A DNA stretch of 64,000 nucleotides. It comes from an uncultured Litoreibacter sp. (GTDB lineage: Bacteria; Pseudomonadota; Alphaproteobacteria; Rhodobacterales; Rhodobacteraceae). The notes under the pieces were generated by a model. That model saw only the letters and a list, made by a program, of their open reading frames with translations. It had not been told where the DNA came from and made no database searches. The stretch spans positions 682,001-746,000 of the forward strand of contig CANNGL010000003.1 in assembly GCA_947504205.1 (NCBI GenBank). The letters run 5' to 3'. How positions within the stretch are numbered: position 1 is the stretch's first letter; every line of letters starts with the position of its first letter. Made by a program: the position numbers and the translations under genes. This document shows, one piece after another, positions 9,334 to 17,999 of the stretch.

Positions 9334-9726
9334 GTGAAACTTACGATTATCGCAACCGGCATTGCGCTGGCACTTGCTGCACCGGCATTCGCGGCTGATC
9401 CGCTGGAAGGTCAATGGCGCACCGCTAAAGACGACAATGGCAATTCGGGCATCATCAAAGTCGCTCCTTGTGGCGACGCGCTATGCGGAAAGCTTGTGCA
9501 ATCATTTGATAAGGCGGGCAAAGCATTCAAATCTGAAAATCAGGGTCGCAATATTATCTCCGCGACCAAGCCCTCGGGCAACGGACAATACAAAGGAAAG
9601 GTCTATTCGCCGGATCGCGGCAAGACCTACAATTCCAAGCTTAAACTTTCCGGTAACAAGTTGAAGGTATCGGGATGTGTGTTGGGGATCTGCCGGGACG
9701 GCGGAACCTGGACACGGGTAAAATAG
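9334..9726 (+). CDS. exported DUF2147 domain protein
   Basis: Exported 130-residue protein with a signal peptide ([20 protein letters not shown]) and a DUF2147 domain: [13 protein letters not shown] at the start of the beta-barrel, paired cysteines in [12 protein letters not shown] and [12 protein letters not shown], and the closing GTWTRVK. The start is a GTG preceded by GGGAGGAAAA. DUF2147 proteins are periplasmic; their role is unknown. It is transcribed against hisA and hisH, and a good intrinsic terminator follows the stop. Confidence 0.9.
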   Translation: MKLTIIATGIALALAAPAFAADPLEGQWRTAKDDNGNSGIIKVAPCGDALCGKLVQSFDKAGKAFKSENQGRNIISATKPSGNGQYKGKVYSPDRGKTYNSKLKLSGNKLKVSGCVLGICRDGGTWTRVK

Positions 9727-9748
9727 CCACTCACGCTAGACGGAAAAG

Positions 9749-9779
9749 GGTCGGTGCAGGGACGCACCGGCCTTTTTTT
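9749..9779 (+). terminator. intrinsic terminator after DUF2147 gene
   Basis: A nine-base-pair GC-rich stem (left arm ggtcggtgc, one G-U pair) with a six-base loop is followed by seven T residues. It begins 22 bases after the stop of the DUF2147 gene. On the minus strand the same stem is followed by only four T, so it may weakly terminate hisH transcripts as well. Confidence 0.85.
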
Positions 9780-9782
9780 GTT

Positions 9783-10424
9783 TCAGGGTGCCCATTTCAG
9801 GAAGTTGGCAATCATCCTTAGGCCTGTCGTTTGGCTTTTCTCTGGGTGAAATTGTGTGCCGATCATAGTATCGCGGCCGACGATTGCAGTGATTTCGCCA
9901 CCATAGTCGACATAGGCAAGCCGTTGGGCCGGATCATCGACCTCAAAGTGGTAAGAGTGCACGAAATAAGCGTGTTGGCCGCTGGAGATACCGTCAAGCA
10001 CCGGATGTGTCGCGGTAAGAACCAGATCGTTCCACCCCATATGCGGGACCTTCAAACTTGGATCGCCGGGTGCGATTTCGACAACAGTGCCTGTGATCCA
10101 GTCAAAGCCGGGCGTGTCCTCATATTCCCGACCGAGACTCGCCATCATCTGCATCCCGATACAAATCCCCATGAATGGGCGCGCGCGCGTGGTGGCCGCC
10201 TCGACAATGGCCTCGTAAAGCGCCGCATGATCGCGGGTCAGGGCATTACGGCAAGCTGGGAATGCGCCATCGCCGGGCAGCACGACCCGATCAGCGCGGG
10301 CAATATCATCGGCGCATGAGGTGACAATCACCTCACCCCCGCCGACTTCCTGCGCCATACGCTGAAACGCCTTTTCGGCAGAGTGCAGGTTGCCGCTGTC
10401 ATAATCGACAAGGGCTGTCAGCAT
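9783..10424 (-). CDS. hisH: imidazole glycerol phosphate synthase, glutaminase subunit
   Basis: Class I glutamine amidotransferase that feeds ammonia to HisF. Start set at 10424 (MLTALVDYDSGNLHSAEKAF), one base after the hisB stop; this gives 213 residues, a normal HisH, whereas the track start runs back into hisB. The catalytic Cys is in FMGICIGMQMMA and the His/Glu pair in GTQFHPEKSQ. Confidence 0.96.
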   Translation of the reverse strand: MLTALVDYDSGNLHSAEKAFQRMAQEVGGGEVIVTSCADDIARADRVVLPGDGAFPACRNALTRDHAALYEAIVEAATTRARPFMGICIGMQMMASLGREYEDTPGFDWITGTVVEIAPGDPSLKVPHMGWNDLVLTATHPVLDGISSGQHAYFVHSYHFEVDDPAQRLAYVDYGGEITAIVGRDTMIGTQFHPEKSQTTGLRMIANFLKWAP

Positions 10425-10425
10425 G

Positions 10426-11013
10426 TCAGAGCGATCCCTTGGTTGATGGAATTGCATCGGCCTTGCGCGGGTCCGTCTCAACCGCTTCGCGAAGGGCGCG
10501 GGCAACTGCTTTGAAGGCGGCTTCGACGATGTGGTGGCTATTGAAACCGTGCAGTTGATCAATATGCAGCGTTATACCGCCATGGGTTGAAAACGCTTGG
10601 AAGAACTCCCGCACCAGCTCTGTGTCGAAGGTGCCGATCTTTGCCGTAGGGATATCGACATTGAAGATCAGAAAAGGCCGTCCGGACAGGTCGAGTGCCG
10701 CACGGATCTGCGCGTCATCCATCGGAAGCAGGCAACTGCCATATCGACGTATGCCTTTTTTGTTTTCCAGAGCTTTTGCCAATGCCTGACCCAAAGCGAT
10801 GCCCGTGTCTTCAACGGTGTGATGATCGTCGATATGCAGATCACCTGATGCGCGGATTGTCATGTCGATCAACGCGTGACGAGAGAGCTGATCCAACATG
10901 TGATCGAAGAACCCAACGCCCGTCTGGTTGTCGTAAGCGCCTGTTCCATCGAGATTTATCTCGACAGAAATATCTGTTTCCGCGGTTTTTCGCATAATCT
11001 TGGCGCTGCGCAT
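10426..11013 (-). CDS. hisB: imidazoleglycerol-phosphate dehydratase
   Basis: Dehydratase making imidazole acetol phosphate in histidine synthesis. The 195-residue monofunctional form has both metal-binding His clusters: [16 protein letters not shown] with [12 protein letters not shown], and [20 protein letters not shown]. It is the first gene of the minus-strand his group; a GGAG site lies before the ATG. Confidence 0.97.
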   Translation of the reverse strand: MRSAKIMRKTAETDISVEINLDGTGAYDNQTGVGFFDHMLDQLSRHALIDMTIRASGDLHIDDHHTVEDTGIALGQALAKALENKKGIRRYGSCLLPMDDAQIRAALDLSGRPFLIFNVDIPTAKIGTFDTELVREFFQAFSTHGGITLHIDQLHGFNSHHIVEAAFKAVARALREAVETDPRKADAIPSTKGSL

Positions 11014-11040
11014 GTGTGATCTCCAACTCTGCGACTGCGC

Positions 11041-11068
11041 TTATAGTGAGAGCCACATGGAAGGCCAA
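11041..11068 (-). promoter_or_regulatory. candidate sigma-70-type promoter for hisB-hisH
   Basis: Read on the minus strand, TTGGCC and CTATAA are separated by 16 bases, with the -10 element about 28 bases before the hisB start codon. The -10 is good and the -35 moderate. This is a pattern match only. Confidence 0.4.
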
Positions 11069-11221
11069 GCAATTCGCACATGATGCTTCAAATCTGTTGG
11101 CAGTTGTCGCCTATCAGGCGCGCTCTCATTCTTTTGCCTTATTCTTTCAAGGAAAGGGCCAAGGTGGGACATATTTCTGCCGCCTCAATCCTCTTTTTCG
11201 GGCGCCGGGGAAAAGGACATC

Positions 11222-12880
11222 ATGGCGGCACTCAACGCAGATACCAGCGCAACAGCTGAAACAATGGCTGGTGAAATCCTAGGTTCGGGATTCACCATCA
11301 ATTCGGCGACCTATTCTGGCGATCCAAACTCGTCTGGCACGTACACCGATGGTGATACGACCAATCCGGATGTTCTACCGTCAGACACTGGTGTTATCCT
11401 GTCGACGGGCAACGTCGCGGATTTTGCCAACGCGACCGGTGCGAACAACCAGTCAGGCGGCACATCCAGCAATACAAGCGGCACAGATGGTGTCTCCCAG
11501 TTTGATACGGCCGCCGGTACCGGTACTTTTGATGCCTCCTATCTGGAGATCAATTTCACCCCTGAGCCCGGACAGACGTCGCTCAATATCGAATTCCGGT
11601 TCTATTCCGAGGAATACAACGAATACGTCTATTCGAACTTCAACGACATTGCGTTGGTGCAGCTTGATGGCGTCACGCAACCGATCTCGGTCGGCTCGGG
11701 TGAAATCTCGGTTAATGGGATCAACAATGCCGGTGCTGTTAACCCAACCAACGGCTCCGAGGCCAATGACCCTAATCCCGGCAACGGACAGTTCGATAGT
11801 GCCAACCCCAACCTTTATGTCGACAACGCCGGGGGCACCTATGCGACCGAGATGGATGGCTTCACCGTCACGCTGTCATTAGACATTCCCGTGGTGCCGG
11901 GTGTGCCACAAACCCTGTTCATTGGTATCGCCGATGTCGGCGACAGCGCCTGGGACAGCTCAATCGTGATCGCGTCCAACAATTCAGACGCCACCGATAC
12001 TGATCCTATCGCGACCGATGACATGGGGATCGAAACCTTTGGGGCAAATCCAAAGACGGTTGACGTGTTGGCGAACGACACCGATCCGAACGGGCAGACC
12101 CTGACAATCACCGAGATCAACGGTGTCTCCGTCGTTGCGGGCGATACCGTTACCTTGGCGACCGGTCAGGAAGTCACGCTGAACGCGAATGGCACGATAA
12201 CGCTGGTCAATGTCGGCGGGGCTACGGGGCCAGCATCATTCAGCTACACGATTTCCGACACGGACGGGAATACTGACAGTGCATTTGTCAGCTTCGACGC
12301 GCAGCCGATCTGTTTTGTCGAAGGCATGCGAATTGCGACACCTCATGGTCAGCGTTTGATCGAAGATATTGTCCCGGGGGACCGCGTCTTGACTCGTGAT
12401 CATGGGGTTCAGACTGTGCGCTGGCATGGCATCAGAACATTGGCAGGTGGCCCGAAGGTCAATCCGATTGAAATCGCGCCGGGTAAGTTCGGTAACGATC
12501 GCCCACTGCTGTTGTCGCCCCAACATCGTATTTTGGTCGGCGACATGCGCACACAACTCTATTTCGGCGAAGAAGAAGTGCTGATCGCAGCGAAACATCT
12601 GGTCGATGGCCATTTGGTTCGGATACGCGAGGTGGCTGAGGTCACGTACCACCATATCCTCTTTGATCAGCACGAAATCGTGTTTTCCGAGGGCGTGCCA
12701 ACGGAAAGCTTCCATCCCGGTCACTATTCTCTTCCGGGCCTGGACAGTCGTTCACGGCAGGAATTGTTCGAACTTTTCCCGCAGCTTCGCTCGGACCCCG
12801 TTGGTTTCGGGCCCTCTGCACGGATGAGCGTCAAAGCTGCCATGGCCGGTGTCCTGCTTGAGCCGCAGCCTTGTCACTGA
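11222..12880 (+). CDS. secreted choice-of-anchor-L / Ig-like / Hint domain protein
   Basis: Protein of 552 residues with three regions. Residues 1 to about 250 match the choice-of-anchor-L type, with STGNVADFANA and YSEEYNEYVYSNFNDI. Residues about 258-355 look like a VCBS/cadherin-like Ig module (DTDPIATDD, VLANDTDPNGQTLTI). From Cys364 there is a Hint (hedgehog/intein) domain: CFVEGMRIATPHGQRLIEDI, VTRD-like turn LTRDHGVQTVRWHG and LLLSPQHRILVGDM. No Sec signal peptide is visible; related proteins are type I secretion substrates with an uncleaved signal. No secretion genes lie nearby. AAAGGA precedes the ATG. The Hint Cys suggests possible autocleavage, which is inference. Confidence 0.85.
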   Translation: MAALNADTSATAETMAGEILGSGFTINSATYSGDPNSSGTYTDGDTTNPDVLPSDTGVILSTGNVADFANATGANNQSGGTSSNTSGTDGVSQFDTAAGTGTFDASYLEINFTPEPGQTSLNIEFRFYSEEYNEYVYSNFNDIALVQLDGVTQPISVGSGEISVNGINNAGAVNPTNGSEANDPNPGNGQFDSANPNLYVDNAGGTYATEMDGFTVTLSLDIPVVPGVPQTLFIGIADVGDSAWDSSIVIASNNSDATDTDPIATDDMGIETFGANPKTVDVLANDTDPNGQTLTITEINGVSVVAGDTVTLATGQEVTLNANGTITLVNVGGATGPASFSYTISDTDGNTDSAFVSFDAQPICFVEGMRIATPHGQRLIEDIVPGDRVLTRDHGVQTVRWHGIRTLAGGPKVNPIEIAPGKFGNDRPLLLSPQHRILVGDMRTQLYFGEEEVLIAAKHLVDGHLVRIREVAEVTYHHILFDQHEIVFSEGVPTESFHPGHYSLPGLDSRSRQELFELFPQLRSDPVGFGPSARMSVKAAMAGVLLEPQPCH

Positions 12881-12991
12881 ATTCCTTTTGAGACGCCACG
12901 TCGCGCCGAGTTGATGCCAGAACGGCTCGTCAGCTGGCGTGTTCAGACTATGTAACCGCTGTCGGCCTATATCGGCCTATGCCAGTTTCTG

Positions 12992-13045
12992 TATTGCAAC
13001 TAATTCGCAATATCACTTGACAGTTGCGAACGATTTGCATCTACA
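12992..13045 (+). promoter_or_regulatory. candidate Mur/Fur-type operators and promoter of the sit operon
   Basis: TATTGC and GCAATA form a perfect six-base inverted repeat around a nine-base centre (12992-13012). A second, less perfect site with TTGC and TGCAT arms lies at 13024-13040. Between them TTGACA (13017-13022) is a consensus -35, with a weak TCTACA 17 bases downstream. The A/T-flanked TTGC...GCAA layout resembles manganese-responsive Mur boxes known upstream of sit operons in alphaproteobacteria; the identification is inference from position and pattern. Confidence 0.5.
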
Positions 13046-13076
13046 GATTGGGCTGAAAGCCTTAATGGAGGTTCAT

Positions 13077-13979
13077 GTGATTGCTAGATTGCTGAAAATT
13101 TCTTTGATCGCCGCTGTCGGCGCCGGGTTGAGCACCAGTCTCCACGCGGCCGACAAAATGAAAGTGGTGACCACCTTCACAGTGATCGCGGATATGGCGG
13201 CGAACGTGGCGGGCGAGGCGGCAGAGGTCGTATCGATCACCAAGCCCGGTGCCGAAATCCATGGCTATGAACCAACCCCGCGCGATATTGTCAGGGCCTA
13301 TGACGCCGACTTGATCCTGTGGAACGGCATGAATCTCGAACTTTGGTTCGAGCAGTTTCTGTCCAATTTGAAGGATGTCCCGTCGGTGACCCTCACAGAG
13401 GGCATCGATCCAATCCCGATTGCGTCCGGCAGCTATGAGGGCAAGCCAAACCCGCACGCCTGGATGGGTTTGGATAACGCATTGACCTACATCGATAATA
13501 TTGCAGCCGCATTCGCGGAGTACGACCCGGAGAATGCGCAGACCTATGCCGACAACGCGGCGGTCTACAAAGAAGAGCTGCGCGCCACCATCGAACCGTT
13601 GAGGCAAGCTGTTCTGGCGATCCCCGAGGATCAGCGTTGGCTGGTTACCTGCGAAGGGGCCTTCAGCTATCTGGCACGCGACTTTGCAATGAAGGAGCTC
13701 TACCTCTGGCCGATGAATGCCGATCAGGTCGGTACGCCGCAACAAGTCAGGTCGGTGATTGATGGTGTGCGGGAAAATGACATCCCTGTCGTATTTTGCG
13801 AAAGCACGGTCAGTTCGGCACCGGCCAAACAAGTTGCCCGCGAAACGGGTGCCGAGTTTGGCGGTGTGCTGTATGTTGACTCGCTCAGCGAGGCTGGCGG
13901 TAAGGTTCCAACCTACCTCGATCTGCTGCGCGTGACGTCATCTACTATTGCCAATGGGTTGGGCTCTGCCATCAATTGA
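13077..13979 (+). CDS. sitA: Mn/Zn ABC transporter substrate-binding protein
   Basis: Periplasmic metal-binding receptor of the cluster 9 (ZnuA/SitA) family, 300 residues. I chose GTG at 13077: GGAGG lies five bases upstream and it gives a clean signal peptide (IARLLKISLIAAVGAGL); the track start would add 46 residues. The four expected metal ligands are visible: His in GAEIHGYEPTPRD, His in NPHAWMGLDNAL, Glu in TCEGAFSYLARDF and Asp in LYVDSLSEAGG. The set with the third ligand Glu, and no His-rich loop, favours Mn over Zn. First gene of the sitABCD operon. Confidence 0.9.
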   Translation: MIARLLKISLIAAVGAGLSTSLHAADKMKVVTTFTVIADMAANVAGEAAEVVSITKPGAEIHGYEPTPRDIVRAYDADLILWNGMNLELWFEQFLSNLKDVPSVTLTEGIDPIPIASGSYEGKPNPHAWMGLDNALTYIDNIAAAFAEYDPENAQTYADNAAVYKEELRATIEPLRQAVLAIPEDQRWLVTCEGAFSYLARDFAMKELYLWPMNADQVGTPQQVRSVIDGVRENDIPVVFCESTVSSAPAKQVARETGAEFGGVLYVDSLSEAGGKVPTYLDLLRVTSSTIANGLGSAIN

Positions 13980-14008
13980 GTGTCAGCACGGCCTCGTAGG
14001 ACTTAGAA

Positions 14009-14902
14009 ATGCATCACGACCCGATATCGCCACCAAGCCAAGACAATGATCCAGGCGCGGGCATCGCGGCGCAGGATGTCACAGTCACATATCGCAACGG
14101 TCATACAGCCTTGTGGAACGCCAGTTTTGATATTCCTCGGGGTACGGTGACGGCCTTGGTAGGCGTCAACGGCGCGGGCAAGTCGACGCTTTTCAAGGCG
14201 ATCATGGGGTTTGTTCCGGCGGCCAGCGGCCAGATCAAGATTCTCGGGCTGAGCGTTCGTGAAGCATTGGCGCGAAACCTTGTCGCCTATGTTCCGCAAT
14301 CCGAAGAGGTCGACTGGGCGTTTCCGGTTCTGGTCGAAGACGTTGTGATGATGGGTCGCTACGGCCATATGGGTTTTTTGCGCCGTCCAAGCGCTGCTGA
14401 CCGGGCCGCAGTGGATCAGGCGCTCATGCGTGTGAATATGCAGGATTTCCGACATCGCCAGATCGGAGAACTGTCCGGTGGTCAACGGAAACGCGTTTTT
14501 CTGGCACGATCCATCGCGCAAGACGGGCAGGTGATCTTGTTGGATGAGCCCTTCACCGGTGTGGATGTTAAAACGGAAGAACAAATCGTCGCTCTGTTGG
14601 GAGAGTTGCGGGATGAAGGGCGGGTCATGCTGGTCTCGACCCACAATTTGGGCTCGGTGCCGGAGTTTTGCGATCGTACGATCCTCGTGAAAGGTACTGT
14701 CCTTAGCCACGGTCCCACCGAGACGACGTTCACGCGCGAAAATCTTGAACAGGCGTTCGGCGGCGTACTGCGTCACTTCACGCTCGGCGGTACCACGCTG
14801 CACGATGACGAAGACGCACGTCAGGTCACGATCCTGACGGATGATGAACGTCCCTTCGTTCAATATGGCGAGAAGACCCAACGCTCCGAGAAAAAGCCAT
14901 GA
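14009..14902 (+). CDS. sitB: Mn/Zn ABC transporter ATPase
   Basis: ATPase of the SitABCD metal importer, 297 residues. Walker A is GVNGAGKST, the signature [16 protein letters not shown] and Walker [15 protein letters not shown]-terminal tail of about 35 charged residues follows the core domain. It begins 29 bases after sitA and overlaps sitC by four bases (ATGA). Confidence 0.93.
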   Translation: MHHDPISPPSQDNDPGAGIAAQDVTVTYRNGHTALWNASFDIPRGTVTALVGVNGAGKSTLFKAIMGFVPAASGQIKILGLSVREALARNLVAYVPQSEEVDWAFPVLVEDVVMMGRYGHMGFLRRPSAADRAAVDQALMRVNMQDFRHRQIGELSGGQRKRVFLARSIAQDGQVILLDEPFTGVDVKTEEQIVALLGELRDEGRVMLVSTHNLGSVPEFCDRTILVKGTVLSHGPTETTFTRENLEQAFGGVLRHFTLGGTTLHDDEDARQVTILTDDERPFVQYGEKTQRSEKKP

Positions 14903-15783
14903 TCGAAACGCTGCTCGAACCATTTGGCTACGGGTACATGACCAACGCGATGTGGGTGTCCGCGCTGGTCGGCGGCGTGTGCGCGTTCCTTTCGGCCTAC
15001 CTCACCCTGAAAGGCTGGTCATTGATCGGCGACGCGCTGTCCCACTCGGTTGTTCCGGGTGTCGCTGTCGCTTACATTTTGGGCTTGCCCTTCGCGTTGG
15101 GGGCGTTTCTTGCCGGGGGACTGGCCGCAGGCGCCATGCTCTTTCTTTCGGAGCGGTCTGGCCTGAAAGTGGACGTGGTGATTGGCCTGATCTTCACATC
15201 CTTCTTTGGATTGGGCCTGTTCATCGTGTCGATTAACCCGATTTCAGTGTCGATCCAAACCATCACGATGGGCAATATTCTCGCCATTACGCCGGAAGAT
15301 ACACTGCAATTGGTGATCATTGGATTGGTGTCCCTGACCGTGCTTCTGATTAAGTGGAAAGACCTGATGGTCACCTTCTTCGACGAGAACCATGCCCGGA
15401 CAATCGGTCTTCGTCCGGGTTTTCTGAAAGCCCTTTTCTTTACCCTCTTGTCAGCATCGGTTGTTGCGGCGATGCAGACGGTGGGCGCTTTCCTGGTGAT
15501 CGCTATGGTGGTGACCCCCGGCGCCACGGCCTATCTGCTGTGCGATCGGTTTCCCCGGCTTATCGCGACGTCGGTGGTGATTGGGGCAACCACGAGTTTT
15601 CTGGGGGCCTATGTCAGCTACTTTCTGGATGGTGCAACCGGCGGGGTCATCGTGACGTTTCAGACGCTGATCTTTCTTCTAGCTTTCGTCTTTGCGCCGA
15701 AACATGGCGTATTGGCCGCCCGTCGCAAAGCGCGTGAGGCCTTGATGGACAGGCAAGGCATACTTGCCTCGGAGGTCAGTTGA
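14899..15783 (+). CDS. sitC: Mn/Zn ABC transporter permease (first)
   Basis: Inner-membrane permease of the ABC-3 family, 294 residues with about eight or nine helices. The motif [19 protein letters not shown] near the N-terminus is characteristic. The SitC/SitD pair indicates a heterodimeric channel. It overlaps sitB by four bases and shares its stop with the start of sitD (TGATG). Confidence 0.93.
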   Translation: MIETLLEPFGYGYMTNAMWVSALVGGVCAFLSAYLTLKGWSLIGDALSHSVVPGVAVAYILGLPFALGAFLAGGLAAGAMLFLSERSGLKVDVVIGLIFTSFFGLGLFIVSINPISVSIQTITMGNILAITPEDTLQLVIIGLVSLTVLLIKWKDLMVTFFDENHARTIGLRPGFLKALFFTLLSASVVAAMQTVGAFLVIAMVVTPGATAYLLCDRFPRLIATSVVIGATTSFLGAYVSYFLDGATGGVIVTFQTLIFLLAFVFAPKHGVLAARRKAREALMDRQGILASEVS

Positions 15784-16637
15784 TGGATCTCGAAACGCTT
15801 CTGATGCCGTTCAACTTCGCCTTCATGCAGAAGGCGTTCCTGATTTCGATCATCGTCTCCGTGCCCACGGCTCTTCTGTCGTGTTTCCTTGTGATGAAAG
15901 GCTGGGCCCTGATGGGCGATGCCGTCAGCCACTCCGTCCTACCGGGGATTGTCCTCGCTTACATCGTGGGCATCCCTCTGATCGTCGGGGCGTTTGCGGC
16001 GGGGATGCTATGTGCAGTGCTGACCGGCTATTTGTCGAACAATAGCCGCGTGAAGCAAGACACTGTCATGGGCGTGGTCTTTTCGGGCATGTTTGGGATC
16101 GGGATCGTCTTGTACGTCTCGATCGAAACCAATGCGCATCTCGATCATATCCTATTTGGCAACATGCTCGGTGTTGAAACAGATGAGCTTTGGACCGCTG
16201 GCGTAATCTCCGTTGTTGTTGGCGCGTCACTGGTTCTGAAGTGGCGCGATTGGTTGCTCCACAGTTTTGACCCGGCACAGGCTCAGGCCTCGGGGTTATG
16301 GGTCAACTGGCTTCACTACGGTCTGCTGGCTGCTCTGTCTTTGACCATCGTCGCAACCCTTTCCGCGGCAGGTCTTATCCTTGCAATTGGTCTGTTGATC
16401 GCACCGGGCGCCATAGCGTTTCTAATAGTGCGAAAGTTCTCGACCATGCTGTGGGTCTCGGTGCTGGTCTGCATGGTATCGATGGTGCTGGGCACCTATG
16501 CGAGCTTCTTTTTGGATAGTGCGCCAGCTCCGACAATCATCTTGATCTTAACGGCCCTGTTTATCGCGGCATTTCTGCGCCGCCAGATCCTGACCCGACG
16601 CGCCTCTGCACAGCGGGTAGTTCAAACCAACCCATGA
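15783..16637 (+). CDS. sitD: Mn/Zn ABC transporter permease (second)
   Basis: Second ABC-3 family permease, 284 residues, clearly paralogous to sitC (GDAVSHSVLPGIVLAYIVG). The ATG at 15783 overlaps the sitC stop and follows GGAGG by seven bases; the track's TTG at 15780 adds one residue and is less likely. It ends six bases before the stop of the convergent frcR gene. Confidence 0.93.
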   Translation: MDLETLLMPFNFAFMQKAFLISIIVSVPTALLSCFLVMKGWALMGDAVSHSVLPGIVLAYIVGIPLIVGAFAAGMLCAVLTGYLSNNSRVKQDTVMGVVFSGMFGIGIVLYVSIETNAHLDHILFGNMLGVETDELWTAGVISVVVGASLVLKWRDWLLHSFDPAQAQASGLWVNWLHYGLLAALSLTIVATLSAAGLILAIGLLIAPGAIAFLIVRKFSTMLWVSVLVCMVSMVLGTYASFFLDSAPAPTIILILTALFIAAFLRRQILTRRASAQRVVQTNP

Positions 16638-16643
16638 GTTACG

Positions 16644-17843
16644 CTATGCTGCCGATCTCGGGTTCGCGCTGAGGAAATACTGCGCGAACACAGGCGCGCA
16701 TCCTGCACCAATCACTCGGGCCTGACCGCCGATGGTGCCTTGCGCAATCTTGGGAAGGATCAATCCTCTGCTGTCTTCGAGGGGCAAAGCCTTTTGAATG
16801 GCCGTCACAAGGCGTTGCCGGATATCGGCTGGAAACGCCCCGTCGATGAGGATGGCTTCAAAGTCGATGACGGCGCAGGCTGACAGGCAAGCCCTTGCGA
16901 TTTCCGGGGCCGTGGCTGCAATCCAGTCGCTCACAAGATCGTCGAAGGGGGACCAGTCCTGCGGCTGGTGCCACAAGGCCTGTGGGTCCAGACCGGCCAA
17001 TTTCATCTTGGCCTCCAGCAGGTGGATAGAAGCGCAATCAATCAATTGCCGTGTGCGTCCTTCCGCGTCGCCCACACGCAGTGATCCAAGCGAGCCAGCG
17101 TTGCCCTGCGTGCCTTCATAGACGGATTGATTGATGACAATCCCGCCGCCGATGAAAGTCGAGACAAAGAAATAGGCGTAATCGCTGAACTCTTTCCCGC
17201 GCCCGTAGACATGCTCGGCCCAACACGCGCCTGTCGCGTCGTTGACCATATAGACTGGCAGTCGCGTAAACTTGGCAACCTCGGCTTTGAAATCCACATC
17301 CTTCCACGACAGAAACTCATCGGGCGCTGGCTTTCCCGAAATATCCCATTTCCAGATCTCGAACGGTAGCGCGATCCCGATACCACAAAGCTTTCGTGTC
17401 ACCGTTTCATCGAACGTGGCCATCACAGTCTCAAAGCTCGTTTCGAGAAATCGAAAGATGTCCTTTGGCAGGGCAACTTCGTAGTTCACTTGCTTCTCGA
17501 AAAGAATATCGCCGCTGAGATTGGTCAAGCACATCTCGCTGCTACGACGCCCGATCTTGTAGCCGATCGCGTAGGCGCCATTCGAATTCAGGGCGATCGG
17601 AACCGAGGGCTTGCCGACTTTACCCCTCTTCGGTGCGCCTTTGGTCAACAGGCCGTCTTGGTCCAGTTTACGCAGAATAACCGAGACCGTCTGGGCGGAC
17701 AAACGCGTGTGGCGCGCGATATCACTGCCCGGCAAATCGCCGTGGCGCAACAGGGTCGACAGAATGAGGCGCTCGTTGTGGTCACGTACACCCTTTTGGT
17801 TAAACCCGTTGCTCAAGGCCCGTATTTCCGAGGTCTCGTTCAT
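16644..17843 (-). CDS. frcR: ROK family transcriptional regulator (FrcR-like)
   Basis: Regulator of 399 residues: an N-terminal winged helix (LPGSDIARHTRLSAQTVSVI) followed by a ROK sugar-binding domain. The cysteine cluster that binds zinc in ROK kinases is not visible (QGNAGSLGSLRVGDAEGRT lies in its place) and the kinase Asp motif is altered to VNDATGA, so this is a regulator rather than a kinase. It is divergent from the frcBCAK transport genes, as in the known frc cluster of Sinorhizobium, and probably controls them through the palindrome at 17888-17912. Confidence 0.88.
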   Translation of the reverse strand: MNETSEIRALSNGFNQKGVRDHNERLILSTLLRHGDLPGSDIARHTRLSAQTVSVILRKLDQDGLLTKGAPKRGKVGKPSVPIALNSNGAYAIGYKIGRRSSEMCLTNLSGDILFEKQVNYEVALPKDIFRFLETSFETVMATFDETVTRKLCGIGIALPFEIWKWDISGKPAPDEFLSWKDVDFKAEVAKFTRLPVYMVNDATGACWAEHVYGRGKEFSDYAYFFVSTFIGGGIVINQSVYEGTQGNAGSLGSLRVGDAEGRTRQLIDCASIHLLEAKMKLAGLDPQALWHQPQDWSPFDDLVSDWIAATAPEIARACLSACAVIDFEAILIDGAFPADIRQRLVTAIQKALPLEDSRGLILPKIAQGTIGGQARVIGAGCAPVFAQYFLSANPRSAA

Positions 17844-17887
17844 CTTGTCCTTTTGTTTGAAAGCGTTCGCAACCTGCGCCGGATCGA

Positions 17888-17912
17888 TTATTAAATCAAG
17901 TTTATTTATTAA
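17888..17912. promoter_or_regulatory. near-perfect 25-bp palindrome, candidate FrcR operator
   Basis: An AT-rich 25-base palindrome with arms TTATTAAATCAA and TTTATTTATTAA around a central G. Only two symmetric position pairs fail to match. It stands out in GC-rich surroundings, lies between frcR and frcB, and abuts a TTGACT -35-like element at 17913-17918 pointing toward frcB. ROK regulators bind AT-rich palindromes of this kind; the assignment to FrcR rests on position. Confidence 0.65.
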
Positions 17913-17944
17913 TTGACTTCGCGTCAGAATCGCCCAATTTTAAA
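17913..17944 (+). promoter_or_regulatory. candidate frcB promoter
   Basis: TTGACT at 17913-17918 is a good -35 and directly follows the palindromic operator. The -10 is less clear: the AT-rich run AATTTTAAA at 17936-17944 gives a spacer of 17 to 19 bases. Transcription would start about 50 bases before the frcB ATG. Confidence 0.4.
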
Positions 17945-17999
17945 GCCATTAGCCGCCTGGGATTGCTGGGCGGTGTTTGTTTTCTTTTGGGAGGAAATC

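Noticed and set aside
11016-11282. 88-residue ORF upstream of the Hint gene
   Set aside because: Covers the promoter region of two divergent genes and overlaps the Hint gene in another frame; no signal of coding.
12962-12980. Direct repeat of tcggcctat upstream of sitA
   Set aside because: Two copies of nine bases only, with no further units; too short to interpret.
17850-17870. LacI-type operator (GAAAGCGTTCGCAAC)
   Set aside because: The halves are not truly symmetric and the adjacent regulator is a ROK protein, for which the 17888-17912 palindrome is far better.
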